Below are positions 49,301-62,324 of a stretch of 64,000 nucleotides of DNA, one piece after another. This DNA comes from Paragordius varius (Eukaryota; Nematomorpha), in NCBI GenBank assembly GCA_964247055.1, contig OZ176056.1, positions 3,906,001 to 3,970,000 on the forward strand, read 5' to 3'. The translations under genes were made by a program, and so were the position numbers. The first letter of the stretch is position 1. The number at the start of each line of letters is the position of its first letter. The notes under the pieces were generated by a model, which saw only the letters and a program-made list of their open reading frames with translations, had not been told where the DNA came from and searched no databases.

Positions 49301-52300
49301 ACGCATATTACTCGTTGTATAGAAGGTATCTTTGTTTGACTTGCGCTAGGCAAACGCCTTTATTCGTAATTTCATTGTGACTAAGAATTAAAGGTGTATC
49401 ATATGAAGCCTGACTCCATTGACCATACCATCGAGAGGGGAAAGCACATGCTTCTATAAAATAAAAATTATTTAAAATAAAATTGGCTAAATCTACTTTA
49501 TATAATTTGATTTGAACAAAAGTTCTTTTTAGGTTTGATTAACAGAAAACATTTTTGTTAATGGGCTTTAAAGATGAAGAGTATTGAGATAACATCTTTT
49601 ATGAATTAATTAATTTGTTAAATTTACATGTACATTGTTTTATAGGCAAAAGACACCAAAGGGTTAAGTTATATTGGCCTTTTGTAAAATAAGGTAATTT
49701 GTTAGTATATAATATATATTACTACCAGAATTTAATTTTAAATCCGATCTACTAATAACATTAAAATTAACAAGTTGTTAACATTGACCATATGCCACTT
49801 TCAAAGGAAAAACACTCTTTACAGATAAAATGTAACAAGTGTTTAATGTAAAATTATAAAATAATAAAAAAATTAATAAATTAAAAAAAGGCCTAAAAGA
49901 TAAATCTACATTTTTAAATCAATCAATAGCTATTAAATGTGAAATATCCGTTTTAAAATTATATAATGTGTAACATGTGTGGTAAAAATTATTTTTTTAT
50001 AACTTGTCGCCTTTGCTCTGTAAAATACTATTGTAAAATATAAATTTTATTTTTACAAGAAAAAATATTTATTGCACATAAAATAATAAAGAATTTCAAA
50101 AAGCGGCAACCAAACTATCATAAAACTTTTTATGGTCCTTGTTATAAATATATTTACATAATGATTAAATACCGTTTTATTTATTTAAATAATATAATTA
50201 TTTTGTAAAGTATTTAAATTAATGTATATAGACACATATTATAAAATTTAAAGACTTAATTTATTTTATGTAAATTATTAGCATTGAAAAAGCATAAAAG
50301 AAATGTAGTGATATATAGTCATGTTCACCTGTATAGATTCGGCGGCATTTTATTAAAAATGAAGTATCAAAAGAAAAATAAATAAATTAATTTATGTTTT
50401 ATTTAAATTTATACGGTAAATTAACCAAAAAAATATTTTGTTAATTTTCTCATGATGACTTAGAAAAATTTTATTTCAGAATATAAATTAAAATATTTAC
50501 AGGTAAACGCCCTTTTCACCTTTTTTATGTTAAAATTTTAAGATATTAATTTTTTAACCAAAATTTGTCTTATCTTGCGCTAATTGTTTTTAATTATCAG
50601 AGAATCCATCTATACGATAATAATTAACCTAAATTTAATATTAAAATAGGTGGAAAAGTAAAATTTTTTAGTTAAATTACTTTAAAATTGCATTTAAACA
50701 AATTCCATCTTAATTCGATTACATAAATAAAAATAAATAATTTGATATTAAAATGTATTTTATAAAATTGATTAATTTATATTTATATCTAAATTTACAT
50801 ATATTTCATTTCTATTTACGGTACAATGAAAAATAATCGCATTTAAACTATGAAAGTTTTGAAAAATTATTATCTAATACCTATATTCCTATGATCAGGA
50901 AATATTAAAAATCAATTTTTATAAAAGTATATATCTATATATAACTTTTAAAAAAATAAAAAAGAATAGATCTCTTATACTTAAGGAGTTTTTTATTTGC
51001 CAGAAAATCAAAGCAATCCACTTTAATATATAAGTTTAGCAGGTGAAATCTTTAAAATTTTATAAAAATGAAATTTAATATATATATATATATATATATA
51101 TTTTTATTATTGTGAAATCATCACGTTTGAACTTTTTTATACATTCAACTTTAAACAACTTTGGTACAAATTGTGGTAATATTATCTATCTGATTATCTT
51201 TTAAAACTCATCAATTTGATATCAAATTATAATCATTTAGCAATTTATTAATAGTCATATATGCTAAAGACTATATGATATTATAAAAGTTTGACATATA
51301 TATTTTGACCCCAGAAAATATTTCTAATTACTACTTAAAATACAAAAAATATACCTGTGTAAAAACTTAAGTCACTGTGAAATTATAAACGGTATCCAAT
51401 ATTTATGAGATATATATTTATATAATAGGCAAAAAATTTAGAAATTGGCAGTAAATTTAATTCCAACCAAAATTTCGACATATTCCAGATGTGTCATGCA
51501 TAATATATTTATTCTACGGTGATATCAAAGGTGAACTAAACACAAATCGTGACAAATTTGTTTTTTTTCGTTCTGCTGATGTTACAGTTTTTTTTTTCAA
51601 TTTGTATTAGAGTTAAAAAAATTTTTGGATGGTCCAAAATTAAATTTGGAAAAGACAAAAATACTTAAACTGTATACCTGAACCACAAGTGATATGTAGA
51701 TTTTGACCCTGACAATATTAAGATTATATATCCAAAAAATCTGAAATAAGTCAAACCAGTATACGAAAAAAATATAATGTTGGACAATTTTTCACCATCC
51801 CGCAAATTTAACAAAAAACCTAAAAGTCACGTTTCAAATGACAATAAAACTATTTTTTGGATATTTACTAATTATCAGAGAATTATATTAACATTCATAT
51901 TTTGTATAGATATCAAAAGTAAAAAAGCATTAAAAAATTTCACACTGTGCATTCCACCAATTTTTTTTGGGGGGGGGAGGGAGTAAGACATGTCAGACAT
52001 TTGGGCGACAATTGAATTTTGGGTCGTTAATGGTTTTTGCCCTGTCAAGAAATATTTTTTATTTTTACAAAAAACAATGTTTAAATCACGTTTTCGGATA
52101 TTTTATCAAAATAAAAAGCTTTTAATTTTCTCTGTAAGTTAAAATCTGACATAAGTAGTATACTATATAGGTAAAATTTTTAATTAAGCAAAAAAGCCAT
52201 AAAAAAGCCGTTTAATTGCCTATAAAATTCGTGTATGCTAGAACATTCTGAGATTGCGCTTCTGGGAAAATGGAAAAGATAGAAATTTAAAAGAATGTTA

Positions 52301-55300
52301 GATTTTAAGATGCATTATATATTAATTTTGCTAATAAAAATGTTTAAATCTAATTAAGTATAGTATATATTTGTGAAATTATAATTAATATGCAATGTAC
52401 ATATCAAACATATAAAAAGTATATATATAATTAATTTTCTTTATGTAGTTAATCTCGATAATCGATATAACTTTCTGGTTACTCCAATTATATATTAGAA
52501 GCAAATTGGTTATATAACAATATTTTGAAACATTAAACAGATAATCTTTATAAACAAATGTTAAATGAATATTTTTAAGACCCTAAAACAACTTTAAGTA
52601 GGAACTTTTTATCCATACATCCTTATAAAAATATATTTAATTAAAATTAGCCCAGGTGTGCACAGGTATATTGGATTATTTTGAAAAAAATGTAAAATAT
52701 ATACATTTTTAATTAACTTTTTTATTTCGGTTTTTCTTTGGTTTTATGTAAATAATTCGTGTGTCGGCATGTTTAGATTAAGATTATATAATTAAAATTA
52801 ACAAAAAAATAATTACTTTTTTACGTTCATTTTGATTAATTTTATGATAAATATAAAAATTATAATTGAATTTAGAAAGGATATTATATTTGCATGAATT
52901 TTTATCAAAAGTATACCGCAAAAATGTTAACATCTAAAAGACTATACTCATTAGTTAAATATTTTTGAAAAATATTATAATTTTTTATATTAAACTCAAA
53001 TCTTGTAAAGGGTATTTTAAAGTTGCCGTAAAATAAAAAATCCAAAAGAATGAATCATAAGCAAACAGGGACTTAGAAGCCAAATAATATTTTTAACTAT
53101 AAATTTTTGATATTTATCGAAACTACTTTGAATATTTTGGCCAAATATTAATATCTTGAGAATTGAATAGATCACCAGTTAGTATTTTTCAAAAATCAAA
53201 TTACTTTTTTAGATATTAATTTCGAGTTTTACCGCTAATTTTAAACATAATGAATAAATACATTTTTTAATACTATTTTTATCGAAAATTTGTAAATTTT
53301 AAAAAAATACTTGGGGCATGGATAGAAGGATCATATAATCCATAATTTGGTTCCCAGAATAAGGATGATGTCGCAAAAATTTTTCGAATCAAAAAAGAAA
53401 TTTGAACAAAGTACGCAATAAAATTATTTAAAGTGATTGATTTCATTTTAAGAATGAATTTAATTATTATATCTATATTTTAGGGTAACATGGAATCGAA
53501 TATATGGTAAATTTTTTATTCAGGAGTGAAATAGATATTAAAACTTTATTTTAAAAAAATTAAATAAATTTTGCGCAACTACTGAAGAAATTAAACCGAA
53601 TAAATAAAGATATAAAGATATATCTAATCTTTTAGTAAATTTTATATATATATATGTATATTTTATCTCTTTAACATATGCTGTAAAAAATATATTATAT
53701 ATGTAAAACAAAATGAATGATGCACACTCTTATATAGAGTACTACTTATACTGTATATAAATGTATAAAAAGTATTGGTTTGTAATACCTGGTTAAGGTA
53801 TATAAATGTTAATGTTAAAATCTTACTTTTTAAAATATCCATGATATATTACTTTTGAATGCAGTTTTTATTTCAAAATTAAATTAATACTTATTTTATG
53901 ATAAAATTCTGATTAACACTCTAAAAAATGATATAAGATAAAAAAAAGTCTGAAAATATGGTTTTTTCTTTAATATTTGTGCTATTTCACAGATATATTT
54001 TTGGCATAGCTTAATTAAATTAATATATCCTTGATGTTAATTATATATATATATATAGTTACATTTAATTAAGATTTAATGAATTTTGACCAGTATTGTA
54101 TAAAGTGTGGCCTGTATATAGTATGGCACAGTGTATTTGACAATTTTTTTTCGAAAAAAAAACAATATATAAAGTTAAAACTATAGTATAAAAAATCACT
54201 AAAAACTAAAGTCAAAAAAAGTTGGAAATTCAAAAACATAGCTATTTTTTCAAATAAAAATAATTTATCATGTCCAAAATTTCTCTCTATTAGCTCTAAC
54301 TAACTAAATACGTACCTTAATAAACCAATTGTCCACTATATTACCCTATAAATTATTTATAACATGATTGGAAGGACTAAAATTCTATGGAAAAAAAATA
54401 ATTGTTCTGTACAAAATTTTATTTATCACAAAAAATCTAAAATAAAAAACCCATTTTTTTAATATTTACTAATTTGTTTTAAAAATATCTATGTATTTTT
54501 CCCACCAGTGAATAAAAAATAAAATTTATTAAATTCAAATTAATTATTATTAAAATTGGAGAATATATTAAGGGATTTTTTTACAAAAGAGGTTAAATAT
54601 ATTATATTTCCATACATATTAAATTTTAAAATATATTTTTATTAAACATATTTACACACCTCTCTATAACACGGGTATATTTTGTCATCATTTGTTTAAT
54701 TAATATTTTATTTGTGTCACCTCACCACACAAATTTAATTAATATATATATTTATATATATATTAATAATAATATATATTTTTGGCGAAAAAAAATTAAT
54801 TAAAAAATCAATAATAGAATACATGATATTATATATATATATATATATATATTATGTTACATTCAGGTAAACTTAGCATTCATGACAAGAATACTTTTCT
54901 AATTTTTTAAAATTTTTGATATAATAACTAAAATCCAAAAAAATTTATTTTTTCTATGTTTATCACTGTTAGAAGTGATCTAAAAAAAATTAACTATAAA
55001 TCTTGCCTTAAAATTAAAAATAAAAATGGCATCTAAGTATTTTGATATGAAACTGTTTTTTTTTAAACTAAATTTTATTTAAATATTAAGGCTTATTATA
55101 TGATTTTAATTAGGGTAGAAGCATAAATTTAAATCGGAACCGTTTCCTTCAGTAGTTTTTCCAAAATATCAACTTATATATTGTAAGGGGTACTTATATA
55201 TCCCAAAATGAATCGAAGTGCAAAATAATTAAATTAAATCAAATAAAAATACTGCGACTTTCTACCTAGACATAATTGTTAAATTGACTGTATCAAATAT

Positions 55301-58300
55301 AAATGAAACTTTTTGGAAAGACTTAAGGTAAATGTATGGATAGATAAAATCAAATTCAATGATAAAATTAAATAAGATCAAAAACATTAATATTTAAACA
55401 ATCACAAAAACTCTTTTTAACTTCCGATTAAGTCTACTACTGCTCTGATACTTTGTATTACAAATGACATCTTTTACCTGCTTTTTTACATATTAATAAT
55501 ATTTTTTTTAATTTAACTATTATTTTCAATAAGGTATTTGGATTAATAGTTATAAAACCTAATAAATTTTATTATATAATAAACATGGGATTAATCAAAA
55601 TATATTGTAATATATCCCTAAGAATCTTATAGACAGGTGAATCATGTATAAATAATAATATTAAAATATTTTTTAAATTTTTATTAAAATTTTTTATCCA
55701 TTTAAACATTATTACAATCCAAAAACCATATGGTACTTTGTCTATATCCAAATAATGAAAATCTCTGTGGGTGATTTTTAGATTCTGTCTGTGTAATAAC
55801 TGCAATATTGTTTGAAGTGCTAAGATAATTTATTAAAAAAAAAATATATACGAAATTACCTTAATTTTAGGTATAAAATGCTACTTACTATCTTGCATAA
55901 TTTTAAATAATTTTTATATATAATATTTGTGTTTTCAAGAGGTTTTTGAGGTTTTTATATATGTACAAAAAATGACATATATATATATATATATAATATA
56001 AATGTCCCCTACTGTGACAAATTACCTGCTAATGAAAATATTATTATTTTAAAAATCTACTCATACAGTAGCGTATGCCATAAAACATTTTTAGTCCATA
56101 AAAGAATAAAAAAATGTTTTCTATGCCTAAAGTTGTATATCTACGTATCATAATATCCGTTCTTTTTTTAAAACATACATTTTTTTATTCTTTTATGGAC
56201 TAATATTGTTTTATGCCATATGCTATTGTATTATATGTGGTTTTAGATGTTTTGCGAAGATACTTTCATAATAATTTTTGAGAGCAATATTTGCACATAT
56301 ATATTCTTTTTATAATGGTGAAATCAGTAATTTAATGCAGATGGCTAGATATTGAGCTAACCTCATAATTGCAAAATATTTGGCATTGGGTTTTTTCAAA
56401 TTTGTTTGGTTTTTTTACCAGTGTTAAAAAATCGTAATCGACACCACCATATTTTGTCAAAATAGCGTTGTATTACAAAGGTTAATTAAAGGGTCTCAAA
56501 AAGTTAAATGATTAAATTAAATCAGAATATCTCTATAAAATCCGATTTCCGATTATTTACAACTAGTTTCATTTCAAACAACAAAACCTATTAACTATAG
56601 GTAGTTGTTTTTTGTCATAAATTAGCTCAGAATGTGCATTAATCCATAGAAATTTTGAAAATTATAAATTAGGTGTAGTTTAGGTAAATTCAATTATAAT
56701 TATTAACTCGACCTGATTTTCCATTATACACAGGGATACTTTATCAATTAAAAAAATATTATTTAACTCTACAAAAAAATGCATTGCTCCTCATATTTTT
56801 ACAAGAAACAAAAACTTCTCATCATTCTTAAAATTATAAAAACTGACATAAATTTTTTGTATCGCCATTTCCACATCTGCAGCACTTCTCCTGGCAGATA
56901 TTCAAAAAGTCAAGTATATACACGATTTTTTTATAATCCTAGTAGTACTTAATTAACTGTGGGGTATGTATACACCCCTTCTACACCTTTCTAAGCCTCG
57001 TCTGCAAAACATATGTGTATCAGCCCGTTTCTATAATGCCACCATCGTTTAAGATATTTAAACAGTTTATACCGAGTTTTTCCTTAATTAACACCTCGAT
57101 TCAAATTGGGGTATCTAAATACCCCAGACAATATTTAAGTTGATATTTTTAAAAAAATATTGAAAGGAACGGTCCGAATTTAAATTTTCTCTTCTATCCT
57201 AATAAAAATTATTATAAATAAGCCAAAATATCTAAATAAAATTAGTTTTGAAAAAAGTTCTGTTTACCTTAGATAAATAAAAATATTTTTCAATAGATTT
57301 TATATTATGTTTGGTTTATTTATGTTATAAAAGTGCAAACTTTCGCCAGGGTTTCAATTTATTCCATAATTTCTTGGAATAATTAATTTTAAAAAACCTG
57401 TAAATAACTAACCAATTTAAATCTAAGGACTGAAATGATTGTGTTGTATCCAAGTGTTAATAGGAATAGGTATGATTAAATTTATAAAAAACTAGCTGGC
57501 CCTGTCACGCTTCGCTGTGACGTTCACCGATAATTATCCTTAATAATTTCCAATAAATAGAGGTAATGGAGATAAAAAATAATAAAAAACATATTTGATA
57601 AAAAGAATACTTTTTGTATGGGGTCAAATAATGACTCAAACTTAACCATATTAAAACTGTCCCTCATTAAAGTTAAAATTAACTATCATTGGAATTATTT
57701 AAAGATTTTCGTTTTACGAAATCATGGTTAAAAGTTTTATTTTATAATGTTCACACATTTGGATCAAGGAATATAAAATTAAATCACTTGTGGTCCCTTT
57801 TTGAAGGAAAGAATGATATTATACAAATTCCCAAGAAATGTGTTTAACTGATTTCGTATGGCTTCTTAAGTTTTTTTGAAAAATAGCTCCAAAACCACGC
57901 CATTTTTCTATGGCGTCTGAGTTTTAAACCGTTAGCCCGTACCCATAAACCTATATGGAAAAAGAGCTGAGTTAAATTCTTTGCCTTTATAGGGCAAATA
58001 TTTGGAATCATCTTTGATACCATCGTCTCATTAGTTATAAAAAACACCTCAATGCTAAATCGTTATATGATGCCGTATTTTTAGGGCACAAAGGCCCCAA
58101 ATTAACGGCTCAAAAAACGCCTTACCTTTTTTACCTAGTTACGGGTAATATTTAAAGCTTTTAATGAGCTCAATTTCATAAATTTTCTGTAAATTAGCTC
58201 CAACCAATTTCTATATAATGGCGCAGTCTAATTCAAGGGTAGGTAAAAAGCGTTTAGCAAAATATTTGCCTTTATAAGGGGAATATCTGAAATTATCATG

Positions 58301-60595
58301 GATTCCATATGTTCCCATTAGATTCATAGGTTTTCTGAAATTTGGCTACAAAGGCATGCTGTATCGATATGGTGAGGCAGTTTTAAGCGGGTTAACCTGG
58401 AGCGACACAAAAAAACGTTCGATTAAAATTTTTGCCTTAATTCGGGTAATACCTAAATAATTGATTCCATATGCTCTCGTGGGATTTTCGAAAAAATACC
58501 TCAAAACCAAAAATTCATTTTTGCATTTTTAGGGGTAATATTTCAAGCCCTTATTGAACTCATATGACCTGATAAGATTTCTGAAGGCATGCTGTATCCA
58601 TATGGTGACGCATTTTTACGCAAACAGCGCCCTACGCAGAAGCCAATATAAAAAGACATTCGAGAAATATTTTTGCCTTTATAGGGAACACCTAGAATCA
58701 TTATTCATTTCATATGTTCTAAATAGTTTTTGGAAAAATGGTTTAAAATTAAATAATAGTTCAATTATACTTTTTTTAGGGCGCAAAGGGCCTAATTAAC
58801 GGCTAATTTAAAAAAACTGCTAGACTTAAATTTTTGCCTTTTTACGGGTAATATTTGAGGCCAATATTGAACTTATGTGGCCTGATAAGTTTTTTGAAAA
58901 ATAACTTCTAAACAACGCAATTTCGATATGGTGGCGCAGTTTTAGCCGGGTAGCTCGCTACCCATAGGCTGATACAAAAAAAGCGCATGATTAAAATTTT
59001 TTCCTTTTTACGGAGAATACCTGGAATCATGATTGATTCCATATGCTCTCATTAGTTTTTGGAAAAATTGCCTCAAAACTAAAAATCATTCTATGGCGGC
59101 GCATTTTTCAGGGCGTGAAGAGCCTAATTAACGGCTAATTTTAAAAACCACAATTTTTGCCTTGTTACGTAACCTTTTGAACTCATATGGCCTGATAGGT
59201 TTTCTGAAATTTAGCCCCAAAGATACGCTTCCGGCTCATTTTGGCTTTATTTTAAATAATTTTTCAGAACAGAATTATCATTATAGACACTCGATTTTAA
59301 TAAAATTTTCGCAATAATTAAAAATCTAGTTTAGTTCACCCCCAAATATATTAAATTCCTTAATTACTTAATTTTTGTAAAAACCTAAAATTGTCGCCCC
59401 CCTCCATTATTTTGTACCAAAAAGGGGTTTAGAATTAATAAGCCCAGAGAATCCAAAAATTGTTTAAGTTTAGTTTCGGTTCCATTCTTGTTTTTGTCAA
59501 TTAGTATTTCGGTTTTATGTTTTTTAATTATAAATTTAAAATATTATAATAAATTATTAATTGTAAAATTCAAAATTAAAAAAAATAAAATCTTTATAAA
59601 ACCGCTAATGAGGGATCGGGCTTCACAAAAACGGTTTAATTTTTAATCACTGGTTGTATTTATACAATTTGGCTAAAAATTAGTGGTACACAGATAAATA
59701 TTCAAGATAATTATTAAGGTTTCGATATAAGGCGATTATCATCGCATTTTAGTTTTTTGAAATAACATTTTATAAGGATTTAAAATATTCATTTTTATTA
59801 TTTGGAAAACATAGTGATCAGGCATCACTGCTGTTTACTTCTAGAAATTTAGAACTATTGGAACTGTTTCAAACTTTTATTTAATATATTTCTTTTTTTT
59901 CAACATAATATTAACCATAATATATAATATTTTTAATCAAAGAAGATTCCTGTAATAATAGATATATTATTCGGGTATATAAAAATTAAAATCAAAAATA
60001 AAATGAAATTCAATTTAATTTAAAACAATAAGGCATATCGACATGTTTTTGGAAAGCAATCATTTAAAATTAATTTTTTAATAAAGTGGAATCAACACCA
60101 GATACAAAATTGGCTTAAAACCGGTAACAGTACCAGTTCTTACGACAACACTTAATTTTTTAAAAAATAAATAAACTAAGAAGCAAAAAATTGGAGGAAA
60201 ACCGATATTTTTCTTATGAATCTCGAACTTTTTAAATTATTAAACAAAATTATTGTTATATGAAATTCTTAAGAATTATGGCAAATATTACCTTTAAAGA
60301 TAACCGTATTTCGTGCTCTATAAGATTGTTTTGCAAAGAAGTCATTATTTGTCCTTTTTTCGATTTTGAGATTTTTTAGATCCGTACGTTTTGGAATTCG
60401 CTTAACAATGGCTCCATGTAAAATTTCATTGAAATTTTCGCTCTTTGTGGAATTCGAATTATTATTATATAAATATTGTCTTGGAATTAGCAAATCAGTT
60501 GATTTCAGATATAAAGAAATTTTAGCTTTCGATTGTGAGAGAAATGCGAAAATATTTGTTAATAATAAAATAATTGGAATTATATAATTGTTCAT
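41945..60595 (-). CDS. Large secreted or membrane-anchored cysteine-rich protein (15 exons)
   Basis: Exons (minus): 60595-60292, 49453-49312, 47634-47567, 47485-47405, 47091-46645, 46557-46289, 46204-46096, 46011-45832, 45580-45319, 45195-45131, 44676-44584, 44470-43970, 43801-43713, 43179-43062, 42534-41945. All are GT-AG with consistent phases, giving 1105 aa. A signal peptide opens the protein (IIPIILLLTNIFAFLSQS). Modules repeat: C-F/P-W blocks (CAFPSRWYGQWSQ, CTFPAFFGQHLKWPLL), CYQCLFITEKHYNVLQYKE versus KCLIVHQRSRHIVELQEG, and CMAEWRDGSKNYLAG versus CHAHWEENGVNYVIS. This fits the invertebrate secreted family I recall as Pfam DUF7042-DUF7045; the names come from memory. A hydrophobic helix lies at about 960-977 (ALIIKIYAVILLVYFGIS), followed by an Ile/Leu-rich tail. 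If exon 14 is read through instead of spliced, it stops at 43039, giving a 916-aa form without the helix. Molecular role unknown. Confidence 0.83.
42607..42873. mobile_element. MITE family A, copy 5
   Basis: In the last intron of the large minus-strand gene. Left TATACCATTTACAGTAGTTC with CACCC units; right AAGGGTGAATTGTAAATGGT then TTAT. Core shared with the other copies. Confidence 0.8.
43384..43654. mobile_element. MITE family A, copy 6
   Basis: Left TATATCATTTACATTTCAAA; right GGAGAATTTAAATTATAAAT then AGTATA. Lies in the intron between exons 13 and 14 of the large minus-strand gene, about 60 bp from the exon 13 donor. Confidence 0.8.
44737..44992. mobile_element. MITE family A, copy 7
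   Basis: Diverged copy. Left end CAATTTCGAATTTACTATTG; right end GGGTAAATCTGAATTGTTTA then GGTAAATGGATATA. The core TTTTCGGGCTAATATAACTT is intact. Intron between exons 10 and 11. Confidence 0.65.
47660..47977. mobile_element. MITE family A, copy 8
   Basis: The left arm has five repeat units (AATTCACCCTTAAACGATTT and variants) at 21-, 21-, 20- and 21-bp spacing. The right arm has GGGTAAATTTGAATTGC and two further units, ending GAATGGTAAAT. It lies 25-30 bp upstream (in gene direction) of exon 3 of the large minus-strand gene. Confidence 0.75.
54890..55220. mobile_element. MITE family B, copy 4 (partial)
   Basis: Only the right half is clear: ATTAGGGTAGAAGCATAAAT, GAACCGTTTCCTTCAGTAGT and the end AATGAATCGAAGTGC. 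The left half is not recognised with confidence. Confidence 0.55.
56045..56236. mobile_element. Palindromic MITE family D
   Basis: TACAGTAGCGTATGCCATAA and TTTATGCCATATGCTATTGTA are inverted outer arms. Inside them, TTAGTCCATAAAAGAATAAA pairs with TTTATTCTTTTATGGACTAA. Length about 190 bp, non-coding. Confidence 0.7.
57085..57463. mobile_element. MITE family B, copy 5 (reversed, shortened)
   Basis: Starts TTAACACCTCGATTCAAATT with GGGGTATCTAAATACCCC and ends GTTGTATCCAAGTGTTAAT, that is, the copy 2 element in opposite orientation. It is about 200 bp shorter, so it has an internal deletion. Confidence 0.75.
57495..59235 (+). repeat. Degenerate long-unit tandem array
   Basis: Opens with AACTAGCTGGCCCTGTCACG and then repeats two alternating motifs. 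One is TGCCTTTATAGGG-AATA followed by ATTCCATATGCTCTCATTAG (near 58010, 58305, 58465, 58700, 59035). The other is ACGGGTAATATTTGA followed by GAACTCATATGGCCTGATAG (near 58165, 58555, 58867, 59183). Each repeat also carries AAGGCCCTAATTAACGGCT- and GGCGCA-TTTTA-type blocks. Spacing is about 310-335 bp in the best part. Small open frames here are by-products of the repeats. Confidence 0.7.
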
Positions 60596-62324
60596 GGATG
60601 TTTTTTCCGGCCTCAAAATTAAATTTGGAAAAAAAATAAAATAAGCTGACAAACTTATTTTTAATTTTTTATATGTTGTGGAAACATGGCACACTTATCA
60701 GTTTAGAAGAAGTAGGTGTTATTATTTTAAATCATGTTTGAATATCCAACAGTTATAACCATAGAATATAATTTATCATACAAAGTATTAGATTTTGAAA
60801 GTGAGATAAGATCAACTAAATTCGAAAGGATGTCAAAAGTTTCCTTGCAAATCCAATTATATTTTTTTCAAATCGTATTAAAAGCTTTTAATCAAGTATA
60901 TTATAAACGACCATATAATTCATATTTGGATAAAATTATAATAATAAAAATATCACATCTCCAACGTGAATAAGAGCGCGCAAAAGGGAATACGGTTTTG
61001 ACAGATATTTGATAATGTATGCTCTTAAAAATGATGAAGTTTTTAATTTAAAATTTAGGATATATTAGTTTCAAATTCGGAGAAAAATTCTTGATAATCG
61101 AAAAAATTTGAATTATAAAAACGCAGAACACTAAAATTTTCAACATCACTTAAAATGTAAATTAAACAGATACATTCTGATTTTCAAAAAACACATACAT
61201 TGCATGTTCTTTAATCCATGATTAATGGTATATAGTTATAACTGGAGAGTAGCTGTGCAAAAAGATTATATTTTTTATAAAACAACACAATATACCTTAA
61301 AGTTTTTTTTACAATTTAAATAAATATAAAAATTTATTTCAGATAAAGGTGTTTGTATAAAACAAAATAATCAATACCTCTGCAAATTAACCTAGGGTCA
61401 AAATTAAACAAAAATGCAACCAAGTGTAAGGACCGTTAACACTGCGTATGAGACATTTTTTAGTTTAGTTGTCTTTTTTTCATATATTTTGCTTGCTGCT
61501 ATAAAATGTTAACTTGCTACTTCCTTTGTGTTTATATATCAAAGGAAAAAAAATTTCTGCTCTATAAAATTTCCCATTCCAAAAAATTGATTTAAGTATT
61601 TTTTTTACAATCCTTTGATCCTCTATTTTGAAAAATCCTCCAAAAATTTATTAAATGCGGCATATATATGAAGAGTAAACTAAATAAATAATTAAAATTT
61701 AAATAATACCGCATCATTTTTAGAAAATTAAGATATTTTTTGTTTAAAATGAAAGGATGAAAAATTAATAAATTTTAAATGTTAATTTCTATTTGCAAAA
61801 ATGATCATCCAATTGAAAACTAATGTCTTTGATGAGGAATGTATTTATAGTTTATGGATTTATTATTTAAAGTAAGTTATTTTTAACAATAATCGATAAT
61901 AAATCATTACTATAATGGACAACAGAACTAATTATTTATTTTATTTCGCAAAGATTTTTTTAAAATGTTTTTATTATTCAGCAAATTTTATTTTTATATA
62001 TAAATTAATTTTTTAACAAAAAGTAAATTTTACCCTCTAAATATCTGAAATATGAAGTTCAGGTGAATCATAATTTACCGTTTAATTTTATACAGACACC
62101 ATTTTGTTTATCTGACATTAAAAGATAAACTCACGCCAGCTGTGTTAACCAAATAGCGTCTTATATCAATTAGTTATTATGCTGAATTTTGTGCCTGATA
62201 GAATATTTGCGGCACCCAGTCAAAACAAAAGACTGAAAGTTATCGTTTGATGACATATACATATGAGTACATATAAACACATGTTAAACATTTTAATATA
62301 AAAATTTGTGACACTTGAAAGAAT
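60596..62324. other. Region upstream of the large minus-strand gene
   Basis: Presumed promoter side of the secreted-protein gene. A plus-strand 79-codon frame at 60734-60973 (starting MFEYPTVITIEYNL) has balanced composition and could be a small gene, but no homology or splice evidence supports it. Nothing else recognised. Confidence 0.45.

Larger units (their letters stand above)
49454..60291 (-). other. 10.8-kb first intron of the large secreted-protein gene
   Basis: Phase 1 at both borders (K plus G, then AA giving Glu). It contains MITE B copies (54890-55220 and 57085-57463), palindromic MITE D (56045-56236), a degenerate tandem array (57495-59235), (TA)n tracts and a poly-G run near 51970. 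Long stretches (49.5-54.8 kb) show nothing but A/T-rich sequence. A G+C-richer minus-strand stretch at 55715-55802 could be an unassigned exon. Confidence 0.75.

Noticed and set aside
58554-58799. 81-codon plus-strand frame
   Set aside because: It lies inside the degenerate tandem array, with no conservation between units as protein.
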